In this document: one piece after another, positions 16,346 through 25,829 of the stretch | How positions within the stretch are numbered: the first letter of the stretch is position 1 | How the letters are laid out: each line of letters starts with the position of its first letter | Assembly: GCA_902522525.1 (NCBI GenBank) | Contig: CABYVU010000010.1 | Location: 1-45,289, forward strand | DNA length: 45,289 bases | Direction: 5' to 3' | DNA from: an uncultured Pelagibacteraceae bacterium | Lineage (GTDB): Bacteria; Pseudomonadota; Alphaproteobacteria; Pelagibacterales; Pelagibacteraceae | Notes under the pieces: generated by a model | Database searches by the model: none | Told to the model about the DNA's origin: nothing | Seen by the model: the letters and a program-made list of their open reading frames with translations, nothing else | Position numbers and translations under genes: made by a program

Positions 16346-17800
16346 CTAAATCTTTTGATCATATTCACCGATTTTACCAGTTTTTTGAAGCAAATCGTCA
16401 ATAAATTCAAAGATTTTTTTCTTTCTTTTGTCTGATGTGGGACTCTCAGTTACAATAACTAATGAAGGTTTATTTGATGAGGCTCTTATTAAACCCCAGG
16501 AACCATCATTGAAAGTAAATCTTATACCATTTACTGTTAGAACATTTTCAATTTCTTGATTATCAATTTGAATATTATTTTTTTTTAAATCCTCAATTTG
16601 TTTAATTAAATCATCAACAACTTGATATTTTTCACTATCTTTACAAAATGGAGCCATTGTTGGAGATTGATAAGTATTAGGTAGTTCATAAATTATCTCA
16701 CTCATTTTTTTATTATTGTTATTTAGTAAATGACATACTTGTATTGCTGAGTTTATTCCGTCATCGTATCCGTAACCTAGAGGTTGATTAAAAAAGAAAT
16801 GACCACTTTTTTCAAAACCTGCAAGAGCCTTTTCTTGGTTTACTTTCCTTTTAATATGGGAATGACCTGTTTTCCAGTACAATGTTTCACAAGAGTTATT
16901 TTTTAAAATTTCATCAGTTAAATATAAACCAGTTGATTTTACATCCACTACAAATTTTGAATTTTTATGATTATTAGATAAATTTCTAGCAATTAATAAA
17001 CCAATTTTATCTGAAAATATTTCATTTCCTTTATCATCAATAACTCCAACACGATCACCATCTCCATCAAAACCAAAACCTATATCAGCATTATTTTCTA
17101 AAACACATTTGCTTATGGCATGTAGCATTTCTAAATCTTCTGGATTTGGATTATATTTAGGAAATGTATAATCTAAATTACAATCTAACTCTATAACTTC
17201 ACAACCAATGCCTCTTAATATATCGGGTGCAAATATTCCTGCTGTTCCGTTTCCACAAGCAACAACAGCTTTGATTTTTTTGTTAATTTTATTTTTATTT
17301 ATTAGATCATCTTTATAAATACTTTGAAAATTACTTATCTTTTTTTCACTTCCATGACCCTCTACAAATTTAGTATTTAATGTTATTTCTTTTAGTTCTT
17401 TCATTTCCTCTGGAGCGTGAGTTAATCCTTTTTTAATCCCCATTTTTACACCAGTCCATCCATTTTCATTATGACTTGCCGTTACCATTGCTATTGCATC
17501 ACTTTTTAAATTAAATTGTGCGAAATAAACCATAGGTGACAAAGACAATCCTATGTCTTCAACATAACAGCCGGTCGACATGAGACCTTTTTTAAGTGCT
17601 GTTTTAATTTCCTCACTATAAGATCTGTAATCATGACCAACTATGATTCTTGGATTTTTTCTGTTTGTGTGATTAACTATTTGAGTTCCTAAACCTTTTC
17701 CCAAATTTGTCACACCTTCCAAATTGATGTCATCAGGATACAACCATCGAGCGTCGTACTCTCTAAAGCCAAAAGGATCAATTTTTATTGAATTTTTCAT
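16346..17800 (-). CDS. Phosphomannomutase/phosphoglucomutase (alpha-D-phosphohexomutase family)
   Basis: A 484-residue enzyme that interconverts hexose 1- and 6-phosphates. It shows the phosphoserine loop TASHNENGWTG with Ser109, the metal loop DGDGDRVG with Asp245, Asp247 and Asp249, the sugar-binding EKSGH at 330-334, and the C-terminal phosphate-binding RASSNKP. The sequence fits the AlgC-like PMM/PGM group more than GlmM, which has a different sugar-binding loop. Its stop directly abuts the stop of the convergent TauE gene with no spacer. Its start faces the nrdA promoter region. Confidence 0.92.
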   Translation of the reverse strand: MKNSIKIDPFGFREYDARWLYPDDINLEGVTNLGKGLGTQIVNHTNRKNPRIIVGHDYRSYSEEIKTALKKGLMSTGCYVEDIGLSLSPMVYFAQFNLKSDAIAMVTASHNENGWTGVKMGIKKGLTHAPEEMKELKEITLNTKFVEGHGSEKKISNFQSIYKDDLINKNKINKKIKAVVACGNGTAGIFAPDILRGIGCEVIELDCNLDYTFPKYNPNPEDLEMLHAISKCVLENNADIGFGFDGDGDRVGVIDDKGNEIFSDKIGLLIARNLSNNHKNSKFVVDVKSTGLYLTDEILKNNSCETLYWKTGHSHIKRKVNQEKALAGFEKSGHFFFNQPLGYGYDDGINSAIQVCHLLNNNNKKMSEIIYELPNTYQSPTMAPFCKDSEKYQVVDDLIKQIEDLKKNNIQIDNQEIENVLTVNGIRFTFNDGSWGLIRASSNKPSLVIVTESPTSDKRKKKIFEFIDDLLQKTGKIGEYDQKI

Positions 17801-17959
17801 GTTGATATTTTTATATTTTTTTTATTTTTCTATTGATAATCTTTTTTGTAAGTTCTATAAATGTTCTATTGATTTGTTGGTTATATAGTGTAATTACCAA
17901 ACCATCATACAACATCTAGTTGTTTTAATAAATTAAGTATAGTACAAAAAAGGAGCTAA
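17801..17959. promoter_or_regulatory. Divergent promoter region upstream of nrdA with inverted repeats
   Basis: At 159 bp this is the largest gene-free stretch. On the nrdA side it holds GTTGGTTATATAGTGT (17876-17891), whose right half TATATAGTGT equals that of an NrdR box, and about 32 bp away centre to centre a palindrome ACAAC-atcta-GTTGT (17909-17923). TTGGT (17877-17881) and ACCAA (17896-17900) also form an inverted repeat. TATAGT at 17938-17943 could be a -10 box, and AGGAG at 17951-17955 is the nrdA ribosome binding site. Two elements three helical turns apart fit NrdR control, but the matches are partial. Confidence 0.4.
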
Positions 17960-19897
17960 ATGAACAAGATTTTATCACAAGCTATTAGGAAAGCTGTCTC
18001 CGATTATACACCAAATGTGAATCAGGATCCTAAAGATAAAAGATTAGATTTATTTTCTCTAAACAGCGAAACAGAATTATTTCAAAATTCAAAAGGCATA
18101 ACAATCAAAATTGATAGAAGCAAAGATGATAACTTAACTGATTTTGGTAAAGCTACTCTTAAGGATAGATATTTAGGTGCAAACGAGTCTTTTCAAGATT
18201 TATTTGCAAGAGTTGCAAGTCATTACGCAGATGACAATTTACATGCTCAAAGACTTTATAACTACATCAGCAATTTGTGGTTTATGCCAGCAACACCAGT
18301 TTTATCAAACGGAGGAACAACTAGAGGACTGCCGATATCTTGTTTTTTAAATGAAGCTAGTGATAGCCTTAATGGTATTCTAGATTTGTGGAGTGAGAAC
18401 GTCTGGTTAGCTGCAAGAGGTGGTGGTATTGGAAGTTATTGGGGCAATCTTAGATCAATAGGGGAAAAAATTGGAAGAGTTGGTAAGACATCAGGTATAA
18501 TTCCATTTATTAAAGTAATGGACTCATTAACAATGGCAATCAGCCAAGGCTCACTAAGAAGAGGTTCTGCAGCTTGCTATATCCCAATAGATCATCCAGA
18601 AATTGAGGAATTTATTGAAATGAGAAGACCAACTGGAGGAGATCCAAACAGAAAATCATTAAATCTACACCACGGTGTTTTAGTTTCAGATGCATTTATG
18701 AGAGCTGTTGAGCTAGATGAACAGTGGGGACTAAAAAGCCCAAAAGATGGAGCGGTTCAAGCAACAGTTTCTGCTAGAAATTTATGGATAAGATTATTGA
18801 CTGCAAGAATTGAAACCGGAGAACCATACATTGTTTTCATTGATACTGTTAATAGACAAATTCCTCAACACCATAAACTTGCTGGTCTTAATGTTAAAAC
18901 TTCAAACCTTTGTAGTGAAATTACTCTTCCAACAGGAATTGATAAAGATGGAAGAGACAGAACTGCTGTATGCTGTTTATCGTCTTTAAATGTAGAGAAG
19001 TACGATGAATGGAAAGATGATGAAAACTTTATACAAGATGTCATGAGGTTCCTAGACAACGTTATGACTGATTTTATAGAAAATGCACCTGAGCAATTTA
19101 GTGATGCAACATATTCAGCAATGAGAGAACGAAGTGTTGGATTAGGTGTGATGGGACTTCATTCTTATTATCAAAAGAAAATGATACCAATCGAATCTGT
19201 TATGAGCAAAACTTGGAACAAAAAGATCTTTGAACATATTCATAAAAATGTGGATAAAGCATCTAAAGATTTGGCAGAGGAAAGAGGACCATGCCCAGAT
19301 GCTGCAGACTATGGAATTATGGAGAGATTTTCTAATAAAACTGCAATAGCGCCAACTGCATCTATATCCATTATATGTGGTGGAACTTCACCTGGTGTTG
19401 AGCCAATTGCTGCAAATAGTTTCACACATAAAACACTTTCTGGATCTTTCAATGTACGTAACAAATATTTAAGAAAACTATTAGAGAAACATGGAAAAGA
19501 TACTGATGAAGTTTGGTCAAGCATTACAACAAATCAAGGATCTGTCTCACATTTAGATTTTTTAACTCAAGATGAAAAAGATGTTTTTAAAACAGCTTTT
19601 GAGTTAGATCAAAGATGGCTTGTAGATTTAAGTGCGGATAGAACGCCTCATATTTCTCAAGCTCAATCTATTAACTTATTTTTACCAGCAGACGTACACA
19701 AAAGGGACTTACATCAAATCCACTTCCAAGCTTGGAAGAAAGGTTTGAAGAGTCTTTATTACTGCAGGTCTAAATCAATACAACGTGCTGAAAATGTTAA
19801 TGATGCAAATTCAACTGACATTGCAGCAAACGTTTATAAATCAAAAGAAGAAAGTAATAACCAACAAGATTATGAGGAGTGTTTATCGTGTCAGTAG
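17960..19897 (+). CDS. nrdA: Ribonucleoside-diphosphate reductase class I, alpha subunit (without an ATP-cone)
   Basis: A 645-residue catalytic subunit making deoxyribonucleotides. It has the active-site pair of cysteines Cys128 (SCFLNEA) and Cys338 or Cys339, the thiyl-radical Cys318 with Asn316 and Glu320 (NLCSE), TASISIICGGTSPGVEP (residues around 471), and a C-terminal CLSCQ redox pair that is reduced by thioredoxin or glutaredoxin. The sequence reaches the catalytic ten-helix region after about 75 residues, so the roughly 100-residue N-terminal ATP-cone of E. coli NrdA is absent. The ribosome binding site AGGAG is 4 bp before the ATG. It overlaps nrdB. Confidence 0.95.
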   Translation: MNKILSQAIRKAVSDYTPNVNQDPKDKRLDLFSLNSETELFQNSKGITIKIDRSKDDNLTDFGKATLKDRYLGANESFQDLFARVASHYADDNLHAQRLYNYISNLWFMPATPVLSNGGTTRGLPISCFLNEASDSLNGILDLWSENVWLAARGGGIGSYWGNLRSIGEKIGRVGKTSGIIPFIKVMDSLTMAISQGSLRRGSAACYIPIDHPEIEEFIEMRRPTGGDPNRKSLNLHHGVLVSDAFMRAVELDEQWGLKSPKDGAVQATVSARNLWIRLLTARIETGEPYIVFIDTVNRQIPQHHKLAGLNVKTSNLCSEITLPTGIDKDGRDRTAVCCLSSLNVEKYDEWKDDENFIQDVMRFLDNVMTDFIENAPEQFSDATYSAMRERSVGLGVMGLHSYYQKKMIPIESVMSKTWNKKIFEHIHKNVDKASKDLAEERGPCPDAADYGIMERFSNKTAIAPTASISIICGGTSPGVEPIAANSFTHKTLSGSFNVRNKYLRKLLEKHGKDTDEVWSSITTNQGSVSHLDFLTQDEKDVFKTAFELDQRWLVDLSADRTPHISQAQSINLFLPADVHKRDLHQIHFQAWKKGLKSLYYCRSKSIQRAENVNDANSTDIAANVYKSKEESNNQQDYEECLSCQ

Positions 19898-20895
19898 CAG
19901 AAAAAATAAATAAAGAAATAATTCAACCAAAAAAGATGGGTTTATTAGTTGAGAATCCAGTTTACAAACCATTTAGATATCCATGGTGTTATGATGCTTG
20001 GTTAACTCAACAGAGAATTCATTGGTTGCCTGAAGAAGTTCCATTAGGAGATGATGTAAGAGATTGGCAAAAAAACTTATCACAACCAGAGAAAAATTTA
20101 TTAACTCAAATTTTTAGATTTTTTACTCAAGCTGATGTTGAAGTTAACAACTGTTACTTAAGACACTATACAACAGTATTTAAACCAACTGAAGTACTAA
20201 TGATGATGACTGCATTTGCATCTATGGAGACAGTTCATGTTGCAGCTTATTCACATCTACTTGATACAATTGGAATGCCAGAGTCTGAATATTCAGCTTT
20301 CATGAAGTATAAAGAAATGAAGGATAAGTATGATTACATGCAAGGTTTTAATGTAAATTCAAAAGAAGATATTGCAAAAACTGTTGCTGTATTTAGTGCA
20401 TTCACAGAAGGTTTACAATTATTTGCAAGTTTTGCCATCTTACTTAACTTCCCAAGACATAATAAGATGAAGGGTATGGGCCAAATTGTTACTTGGTCAG
20501 TAAGAGATGAAACACTTCACTGTAATTCAATGATTAGAATCTTTAAGGAGTTTATTAAAGAAAATCCTGAAATATGGACACCAAAACTTAAAAAAGAACT
20601 TTATGAAGCATGCAGAACTATTGTTGAGCATGAGGATTCTTTTATTGATTTAGCTTTTGAAATGGGACCTATGGAAGGTTTAACAGCAAAAGAAGTTAAA
20701 GATTATATAAGGTTTATAGCCAATAGAAGATTAGATCAGCTAGGTTTAGAACCTATTTATGATGTTCAAAAAAATCCACTAACTTGGCTTGATACTATGT
20801 TGAATGCAGTGGAACATATGAACTTCTTTGAAGGTAGAGCAACTGAATATTCTAAAGCATCTACAAGAGGATCTTGGACGGAAGCTTTTTCTTAA
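19888..20895 (+). CDS. nrdB: Ribonucleoside-diphosphate reductase class I, beta subunit
   Basis: A 335-residue radical-generating subunit. METVHVAAYSHLL carries Glu114, His117 and the probable radical Tyr121, and WSVRDETLHCN carries the second Glu and His ligands of the diiron centre, so this is a tyrosyl-radical class I type. The start was set at GTG 19888, because AGGAG (19875-19879) sits 8 bp upstream; a GTG at 19879 would be too close. It overlaps the nrdA stop by 10 bp, which couples translation. No N-terminal ATP-cone is present here either. The gene ends 2 bp from the convergent prpC. Confidence 0.95.
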   Translation: MSVAEKINKEIIQPKKMGLLVENPVYKPFRYPWCYDAWLTQQRIHWLPEEVPLGDDVRDWQKNLSQPEKNLLTQIFRFFTQADVEVNNCYLRHYTTVFKPTEVLMMMTAFASMETVHVAAYSHLLDTIGMPESEYSAFMKYKEMKDKYDYMQGFNVNSKEDIAKTVAVFSAFTEGLQLFASFAILLNFPRHNKMKGMGQIVTWSVRDETLHCNSMIRIFKEFIKENPEIWTPKLKKELYEACRTIVEHEDSFIDLAFEMGPMEGLTAKEVKDYIRFIANRRLDQLGLEPIYDVQKNPLTWLDTMLNAVEHMNFFEGRATEYSKASTRGSWTEAFS

Positions 20896-20897
20896 GA

Positions 20898-22022
20898 TTA
20901 TCTTTGATTTAATTGAAGAACCCTACGGTGTTTGCTACCTTTATAGCTAGCCAGTGGTCTGATTAGCTTATTTGCAGCATGTTGTTCTATAATATGAGCT
21001 GACCAGCCAGTAATTCTTGAGATAACAAAAATCGGAGTGAAAAAATCTGTATCAAATCCCATTAAATGGTAAGTTGGTCCAGTAGGGTAGTCTACATTTG
21101 GATGAATATTTTTTCTGTCTATCATTACCTTTTCCACAATATCGTAAATTTTTTCAAATTTTTTGTCTTTTTTAATTTTAGCGACTTTGCCAAAATATTC
21201 CCTCATGGTTGGAACTCTAGAGTCTCCACTTTTATAAACTCTGTGACCAAAACCCATAACTACATCTTTATTATCTAGAGCTTTATTTATCCATTTAAGT
21301 GCGTTCTCAGGTTTTTTAATTTTATTCATCATATGCATTACCTCTTCGTTAGCACCGCCATGAAGGGGTCCTTTTAAACTTGCTATTGCGCCAGTTATTG
21401 CACCATGAATATCTGACAAACTACTTGTGATTGTTCTGGCAGTAAACGTAGAAACATTAAAACTATGTTCTGCATACAGAATAAGAGATACATCAAATGC
21501 TTTTACAATCTCTTTGTTTGGGACTTTTCCAAAACACATATGAAAAAAATTTTCTGAAAATGAAAGTTTACTTTTTGGTGGTATAATTTTTTTACCTTTT
21601 CTTGCTCTATAAAAAGCAGCTAGTGCAACTGGCATTTTTGCAAAAATTCTCATAACTTTTCTCATATTGGCCTTAGGAGAGTTATCTTTGGTCTCTTTAT
21701 CTTCAAGACCCATAATACTAACAGCTGTTCTTGCAACATCCATAGGATGAGCTTTTTTTGGAAATTTTCTTATATCATCTATCAAAGTCTTAGATAACTT
21801 CCTTTCTTTTCTCTCTTCTTTTTCAAATTTTTTTAATTGTTTTTTGGTTGGAAGTTCCCCATTAAGTATAAGATAAGCAACTTCTTCAAATTTACATTTC
21901 GCACATAAATCTTGAGCAGCATATCCTCTATAAGTTAAAGAATTAATCTCTGGCATTACTTTGGAAACTTCTGTTTCGTCAACAACTATACCTAGCAAAC
22001 CTTTTTTGATTTCGTCACTCAT
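20898..22022 (-). CDS. prpC: 2-Methylcitrate synthase (citrate synthase family)
   Basis: A 374-residue citrate synthase-fold enzyme, short like the bacterial 2-methylcitrate synthases. It has His186 (YAEHSFN), the catalytic His221 (GPLHGGAN), His260 (GFGHRVYK) and Asp311 (NVDYPTG). It condenses propionyl-CoA with oxaloacetate. The assignment as methylcitrate synthase and not plain citrate synthase rests on its size and on the adjacent prpB and prpD. It starts one base inside the prpB stop, and its ribosome binding site must lie in prpB. Confidence 0.92.
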   Translation of the reverse strand: MSDEIKKGLLGIVVDETEVSKVMPEINSLTYRGYAAQDLCAKCKFEEVAYLILNGELPTKKQLKKFEKEERKERKLSKTLIDDIRKFPKKAHPMDVARTAVSIMGLEDKETKDNSPKANMRKVMRIFAKMPVALAAFYRARKGKKIIPPKSKLSFSENFFHMCFGKVPNKEIVKAFDVSLILYAEHSFNVSTFTARTITSSLSDIHGAITGAIASLKGPLHGGANEEVMHMMNKIKKPENALKWINKALDNKDVVMGFGHRVYKSGDSRVPTMREYFGKVAKIKKDKKFEKIYDIVEKVMIDRKNIHPNVDYPTGPTYHLMGFDTDFFTPIFVISRITGWSAHIIEQHAANKLIRPLASYKGSKHRRVLQLNQR

Positions 22023-22918
22023 TATTCATGTCCATCTGTATTAAAATTATAAATCTTTTCATCTAAAGCATTATATTTTTCGTATTCTACTAAATCATAC
22101 AACCTTTTACGCGTTTGCATTTTATCAATAATATTGTTTTGATGTCCATCAGCAAAAATGGCACGCAAACCATCCTCTACATTTTTCATTGCTAATCTTT
22201 GAGTCGAAACCGGATAAATAACAATATTGTATCCTAAATCCTCTAGCTGTTTATAATTAAGTAATTTAGATTTTCCAAACTCTGTCATGTTAGCCAAAAG
22301 ATAACAATCAAGGGATTTTCTAACTAATTCAAACTCTTTTTCATCTTTTAAAGCTTCTGGAAATATTACCTCAGCACCAGCATCAACATATGATTTACAC
22401 CTATCGATCATGCCATCTATTCCTTCAACACTTTTTGCATCTGATCTAGCTATAATTTTGAAATTTTTATCTTTTCTAGCATTCACACACTCCTTAATTT
22501 TGGATACCATTTTTTCTTTAGTTATCAGTTCTTTGTTATCTAAATGACCACATCTTTTTTGTTCAATTTGATCTTCTAAATGAACTGCTGCAACGCCAAA
22601 TTCTTCGAATGTTTCAATAGTTTCCTTGCATGATTTAAACCCAGTATCAATGTCAACAATTGTTGGAAGATTTGTAACACGTGATATTAAGTAAGATCTA
22701 GTACTAACATCCTGTAAAGTAGTTAAGCCAATATCAGGAAACCCTAAATCATTTGCCATAACACCACCTGATACGTAGACTGCGTCGTAGCCAATTTCTT
22801 CAATTAATTTTGCTGTTAAAGGATTATAAGCTCCAGGAACTCTAAGAATTTTATTAGATTTTAACTTAGTATCTAAATCTATTCTTTTTTGCGTCAAATC
22901 CTTTTCAACAAAATGCAT
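22022..22918 (-). CDS. prpB: 2-Methylisocitrate lyase (isocitrate lyase/PEP mutase family)
   Basis: A 298-residue enzyme with VPGAYNPLTAKL, VDIDTGF (metal-binding Asp89 and Asp91), HLEDQ and the KRCGH loop with catalytic Cys123, the PrpB-type form of the isocitrate lyase signature. It is far too short to be a classical isocitrate lyase. It splits 2-methylisocitrate to pyruvate and succinate, the last step of the 2-methylcitrate cycle. It abuts prpD with no spacer and overlaps prpC by one base. Confidence 0.9.
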   Translation of the reverse strand: MHFVEKDLTQKRIDLDTKLKSNKILRVPGAYNPLTAKLIEEIGYDAVYVSGGVMANDLGFPDIGLTTLQDVSTRSYLISRVTNLPTIVDIDTGFKSCKETIETFEEFGVAAVHLEDQIEQKRCGHLDNKELITKEKMVSKIKECVNARKDKNFKIIARSDAKSVEGIDGMIDRCKSYVDAGAEVIFPEALKDEKEFELVRKSLDCYLLANMTEFGKSKLLNYKQLEDLGYNIVIYPVSTQRLAMKNVEDGLRAIFADGHQNNIIDKMQTRKRLYDLVEYEKYNALDEKIYNFNTDGHE

Positions 22919-24421
22919 TTAAAATATACCTTTTTTATTATTATTTTTTAAGTATTTTTTACTTACTTCAATATTTAATTTATCAAGATTACCTTTTTTT
23001 AATTTTTTTAAATTTTGAACAGATTTCAAAAATCTGTCACTTTCTTTTTTGGAAATAATATTTTCAGTCAAAGTTATAAATTTTTTAATATAGCTTTTTC
23101 TAGTAAAAGGTCGTTCACCATAAGGATGTGCATCGGCTCTTTCTAATTCTTCAGATATCTTTTTACCATTGTTTAAAGTTACTACAATTCTTGCACCGAA
23201 TGATTTCTTTTTTGGATCAGGATGGTGATATTTTTTTGTCCATTTTTTATCTTCATGGGTTGTTATGGATTTCCATAGTTTAATTGTACTTTTTCTATTA
23301 GCTCTTGCTTTTGTATAAGATTTTACATGATGCCAATCAGCATCCTCTAAAGCAACAGCAAATATATACATAATTGAGTGATCTAATGTTTCTCTTGAGG
23401 CATTTGGATCCATTTTTTGTGGATCATTTGCTCCTGTTCCAATTACAAAATGTGTGTGATGGCTAGTGTAAATATCAATTTTTTTTATATTTTTTAAATT
23501 TGGAATTTTTTTGTTTAACTTTTTACCTAAATCTATAATTGCCTGGGCTTGGTATTCAGCTGAATATTCTTTTGTATATGTCTCTAGAATAGCTTTTTTA
23601 GGCTCATTCTTTTTTGGCAATGGAACATTATATTTTGCATTCTTTCCATCTAGTATTCTTGCAATAATACTGTCTTCTCCCTCGTAAATTGGGCTAGGTG
23701 CACCCTCGCCTCTCATTGCTCTATCAACAGCCTCTATTGCTAATTTACCAGCATGAGCTGGTGCATATGCTTTCCAGCTTGATATTTCCCCTTTTCTAGA
23801 TTGACGTGTTGAAATACTAACATGGAGCGCTTGTTGAACTGCTTGATAAATGGTTTCAGTATTTAATCTTAGCATTGAACCTATTCCAGCAGCAACACTC
23901 GGTCCTAAATGTGCGATGTGATCTATTTTATGTTTATGAAGACAAATTCCTTTAACCAAATTAACTTGAACCTCATAAGCTGTAATAATTCCTCTTAGAA
24001 GCTCCACTCCACTTTTTTTAAGCTTTTCACCAACAGCTAGTATAGGAGGAATGTTATCACCTGGATGGCTATAATCAGCTGCCAAAAAAGTATCATGAAA
24101 ATCTAATTCTCTAACAGCTGTTCCATTTGCCCACGCTGCCCACTCAGCATCAAATTTCATTTTTGAATTAATACCAAATAAGGTTGAGCCTGATTTTCTT
24201 AAATGACCTTTGGCCATTTCTCTCGCAGATATAACTGGTTTTCTATTTAATGAGGCAATAGCAACTGATGCATTATCAATTATTCTATTGATAACCATCT
24301 CTATTGAGTTTTTATTTAACTTGGCATTATCACTTGCTATTTCTGCTATTTTCCAGGCAAGCTGTTTCTTCTTTGGAAGGTTAATTTTTGACGGATATAC
24401 TTTAACACTATTTAACAACAA
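22919..24421 (-). CDS. prpD: 2-Methylcitrate dehydratase (MmgE/PrpD family)
   Basis: A 500-residue MmgE/PrpD protein. The segments [63 protein letters not shown], and near the C-terminus [14 protein letters not shown] are typical. It removes water from 2-methylcitrate. The start is a TTG (24421, or the next codon at 24418), with AGGAG at 24427-24431 on the minus strand; no ATG is near. It heads prpDBC, 53 bp after a phosphatase gene on the same strand. No prpE, acnD, prpF or prpR is in the window. Confidence 0.9.
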   Translation of the reverse strand: MLLNSVKVYPSKINLPKKKQLAWKIAEIASDNAKLNKNSIEMVINRIIDNASVAIASLNRKPVISAREMAKGHLRKSGSTLFGINSKMKFDAEWAAWANGTAVRELDFHDTFLAADYSHPGDNIPPILAVGEKLKKSGVELLRGIITAYEVQVNLVKGICLHKHKIDHIAHLGPSVAAGIGSMLRLNTETIYQAVQQALHVSISTRQSRKGEISSWKAYAPAHAGKLAIEAVDRAMRGEGAPSPIYEGEDSIIARILDGKNAKYNVPLPKKNEPKKAILETYTKEYSAEYQAQAIIDLGKKLNKKIPNLKNIKKIDIYTSHHTHFVIGTGANDPQKMDPNASRETLDHSIMYIFAVALEDADWHHVKSYTKARANRKSTIKLWKSITTHEDKKWTKKYHHPDPKKKSFGARIVVTLNNGKKISEELERADAHPYGERPFTRKSYIKKFITLTENIISKKESDRFLKSVQNLKKLKKGNLDKLNIEVSKKYLKNNNKKGIF

Positions 24422-24474
24422 AATAACTCCTAGCTTATGATTTTGTTTTAATAGTTAAAATAAATTAATCAATA

Positions 24475-25140
24475 TTAAAGATATTTAGTTATAATTTTCT
24501 CAATACCTACAAAATCTTTAATTAAGTGATTGTGATATATTTCATCTGATTTCTTTTCAGTATATCCGTATTTTAGCAAAATTATTGGAATTTCTGCTGC
24601 TTTGGCTGCATTTGCATCTGTTTCACTATCTCCAATCATGATTGTTTTGTTTTTATCACCATCTAAAATTTCAATAGTGGTGGTTAAATGTCTAGGATCA
24701 GGTTTGCAATATTCAAAAGTATTGTATCCAGCCACATATTCAAAATAATCATAAATTCCAATTTTTTTTAAAAGATCAACTGCCAAATGCTCAGTTTTGT
24801 TAGTGCATACAGCCATAGAAATATTTTCTTTTTTACACCAATTTAGAAATTCCTTTACTCCATTTATTAGCTTGCTTTCATGTAAAATATTTTCTCCGTA
24901 GTAAGATAAAAATTCATTAGTCATTTCATTTTGAATCTTTTCATCAAACCATTTCCATTGTCCATTGGCTTTTGCCATCATTGCTTTTGCACCTCTACCA
25001 ACAGCATTTTTCAGTTCACCCAAAGTTTTTGTTGGATATCCAAATTTTTTCATAACATGATTATGAGCACGAATTAAATCTGGAGCAGTATCAATCAAAG
25101 TGCCATCTAGATCAAAAAGAATGGTAAATTTTTGCGTCAT
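24475..25140 (-). CDS. HAD-family hydrolase, phosphoglycolate phosphatase-like
   Basis: A 221-residue HAD phosphatase with motif I FDLDGTLIDTAPD (Asp10, Asp12), motif II CTNKT, and motif IV MIGDSETDANAAKAA, plus a helical cap. The DTAPDL start and the cap fit the Gph group, which removes the 2-phosphoglycolate arising from DNA repair. Other small phosphates are possible substrates. It is upstream of prpDBC on the same strand (53 bp gap) and 68 bp from the divergent glmU-like gene. Confidence 0.85.
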   Translation of the reverse strand: MTQKFTILFDLDGTLIDTAPDLIRAHNHVMKKFGYPTKTLGELKNAVGRGAKAMMAKANGQWKWFDEKIQNEMTNEFLSYYGENILHESKLINGVKEFLNWCKKENISMAVCTNKTEHLAVDLLKKIGIYDYFEYVAGYNTFEYCKPDPRHLTTTIEILDGDKNKTIMIGDSETDANAAKAAEIPIILLKYGYTEKKSDEIYHNHLIKDFVGIEKIITKYL

Positions 25141-25208
25141 TTAAAAGTATTATTAAGAAATATATTGTGAATTAATTAAACTAATACTCAAATATATAAA
25201 AATATCAA

Positions 25209-25829
25209 ATGAAACAAAAAAAATTAATTAATATTCAATCAAAATTAAGAAACAAATTTTTAAGAAATGGTGTCAAAATGATTGCTCCAGAGACAGTTTT
25301 TTTTTCTAAAAGCACAAAAATAGGAAAAAATGTAACTATTGAACCATACGTGGTTATTGCTGACAATGTCTCAGTAGGAAATAATGTAAGAATTTTATCT
25401 TTCTCTCATTTGGAGGGAGTAAAAATTGAAAATAATGTAAATATTGGACCTTATGCAAGATTAAGACCAGGTACAATTCTTAAATCAGGATCTAGAGTTG
25501 GAAATTTTGTTGAGGTGAAAAAAAGTATTATAGGCAAAGATACTAAATTAAATCATCTTTCATATATAGGTGACTCAAATTTAGGAAAAAAAGTAAATAT
25601 TGGTGCAGGTACAATTACATGTAATTATGATGGTATTAAAAAAAGCAAAACATCAATTGGTGATGAGGTGTTTGTTGGTTCAAATTCATCACTAGTTGCC
25701 CCAATTAAGCTTGAAAAAAAAAGCACAATTGGCGCAGGATCAGTTATTACTAAAAAAGTTTTAAAAAATTCATTAGCTTTAACAAGAGCAGAGCAAATTG
25801 AAATTAAAAATTATAAAAGAAAAAAATAA
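25209..25829 (+). CDS. Stand-alone glucosamine-1-phosphate N-acetyltransferase (GlmU C-terminal domain only)
   Basis: A 206-residue left-handed beta-helix protein that lines up with the C-terminal half of GlmU. By that alignment Arg86, Lys104, His116, Tyr119, Asn130 and Lys145 match E. coli Arg333, Lys351, His363, Tyr366, Asn377 and Lys392, and IGAGTITCNYDG is present. The N-terminal uridyltransferase domain is absent: only about 35 residues precede the helix, and the 68 bp upstream are intergenic. It should acetylate GlcN-1-P with acetyl-CoA, but the UDP transfer must be done by another protein. It is 0 bp from glmS, which supports a role in UDP-GlcNAc synthesis. Confidence 0.85.
   Translation: MKQKKLINIQSKLRNKFLRNGVKMIAPETVFFSKSTKIGKNVTIEPYVVIADNVSVGNNVRILSFSHLEGVKIENNVNIGPYARLRPGTILKSGSRVGNFVEVKKSIIGKDTKLNHLSYIGDSNLGKKVNIGAGTITCNYDGIKKSKTSIGDEVFVGSNSSLVAPIKLEKKSTIGAGSVITKKVLKNSLALTRAEQIEIKNYKRKK

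Noticed and set aside
24446..24460. Perfect inverted repeat TTTTAA-tag-TTAAAA upstream of prpD as a possible operator
   Set aside because: Short and all A/T in the arms; such palindromes are expected by chance in DNA of this composition, and no matching second copy was seen.
25141..25208. A hidden N-terminal uridyltransferase part of GlmU upstream of the acetyltransferase
   Set aside because: Only 68 bp separate the gene from the divergent phosphatase start, and this stretch is A/T-rich non-coding DNA.
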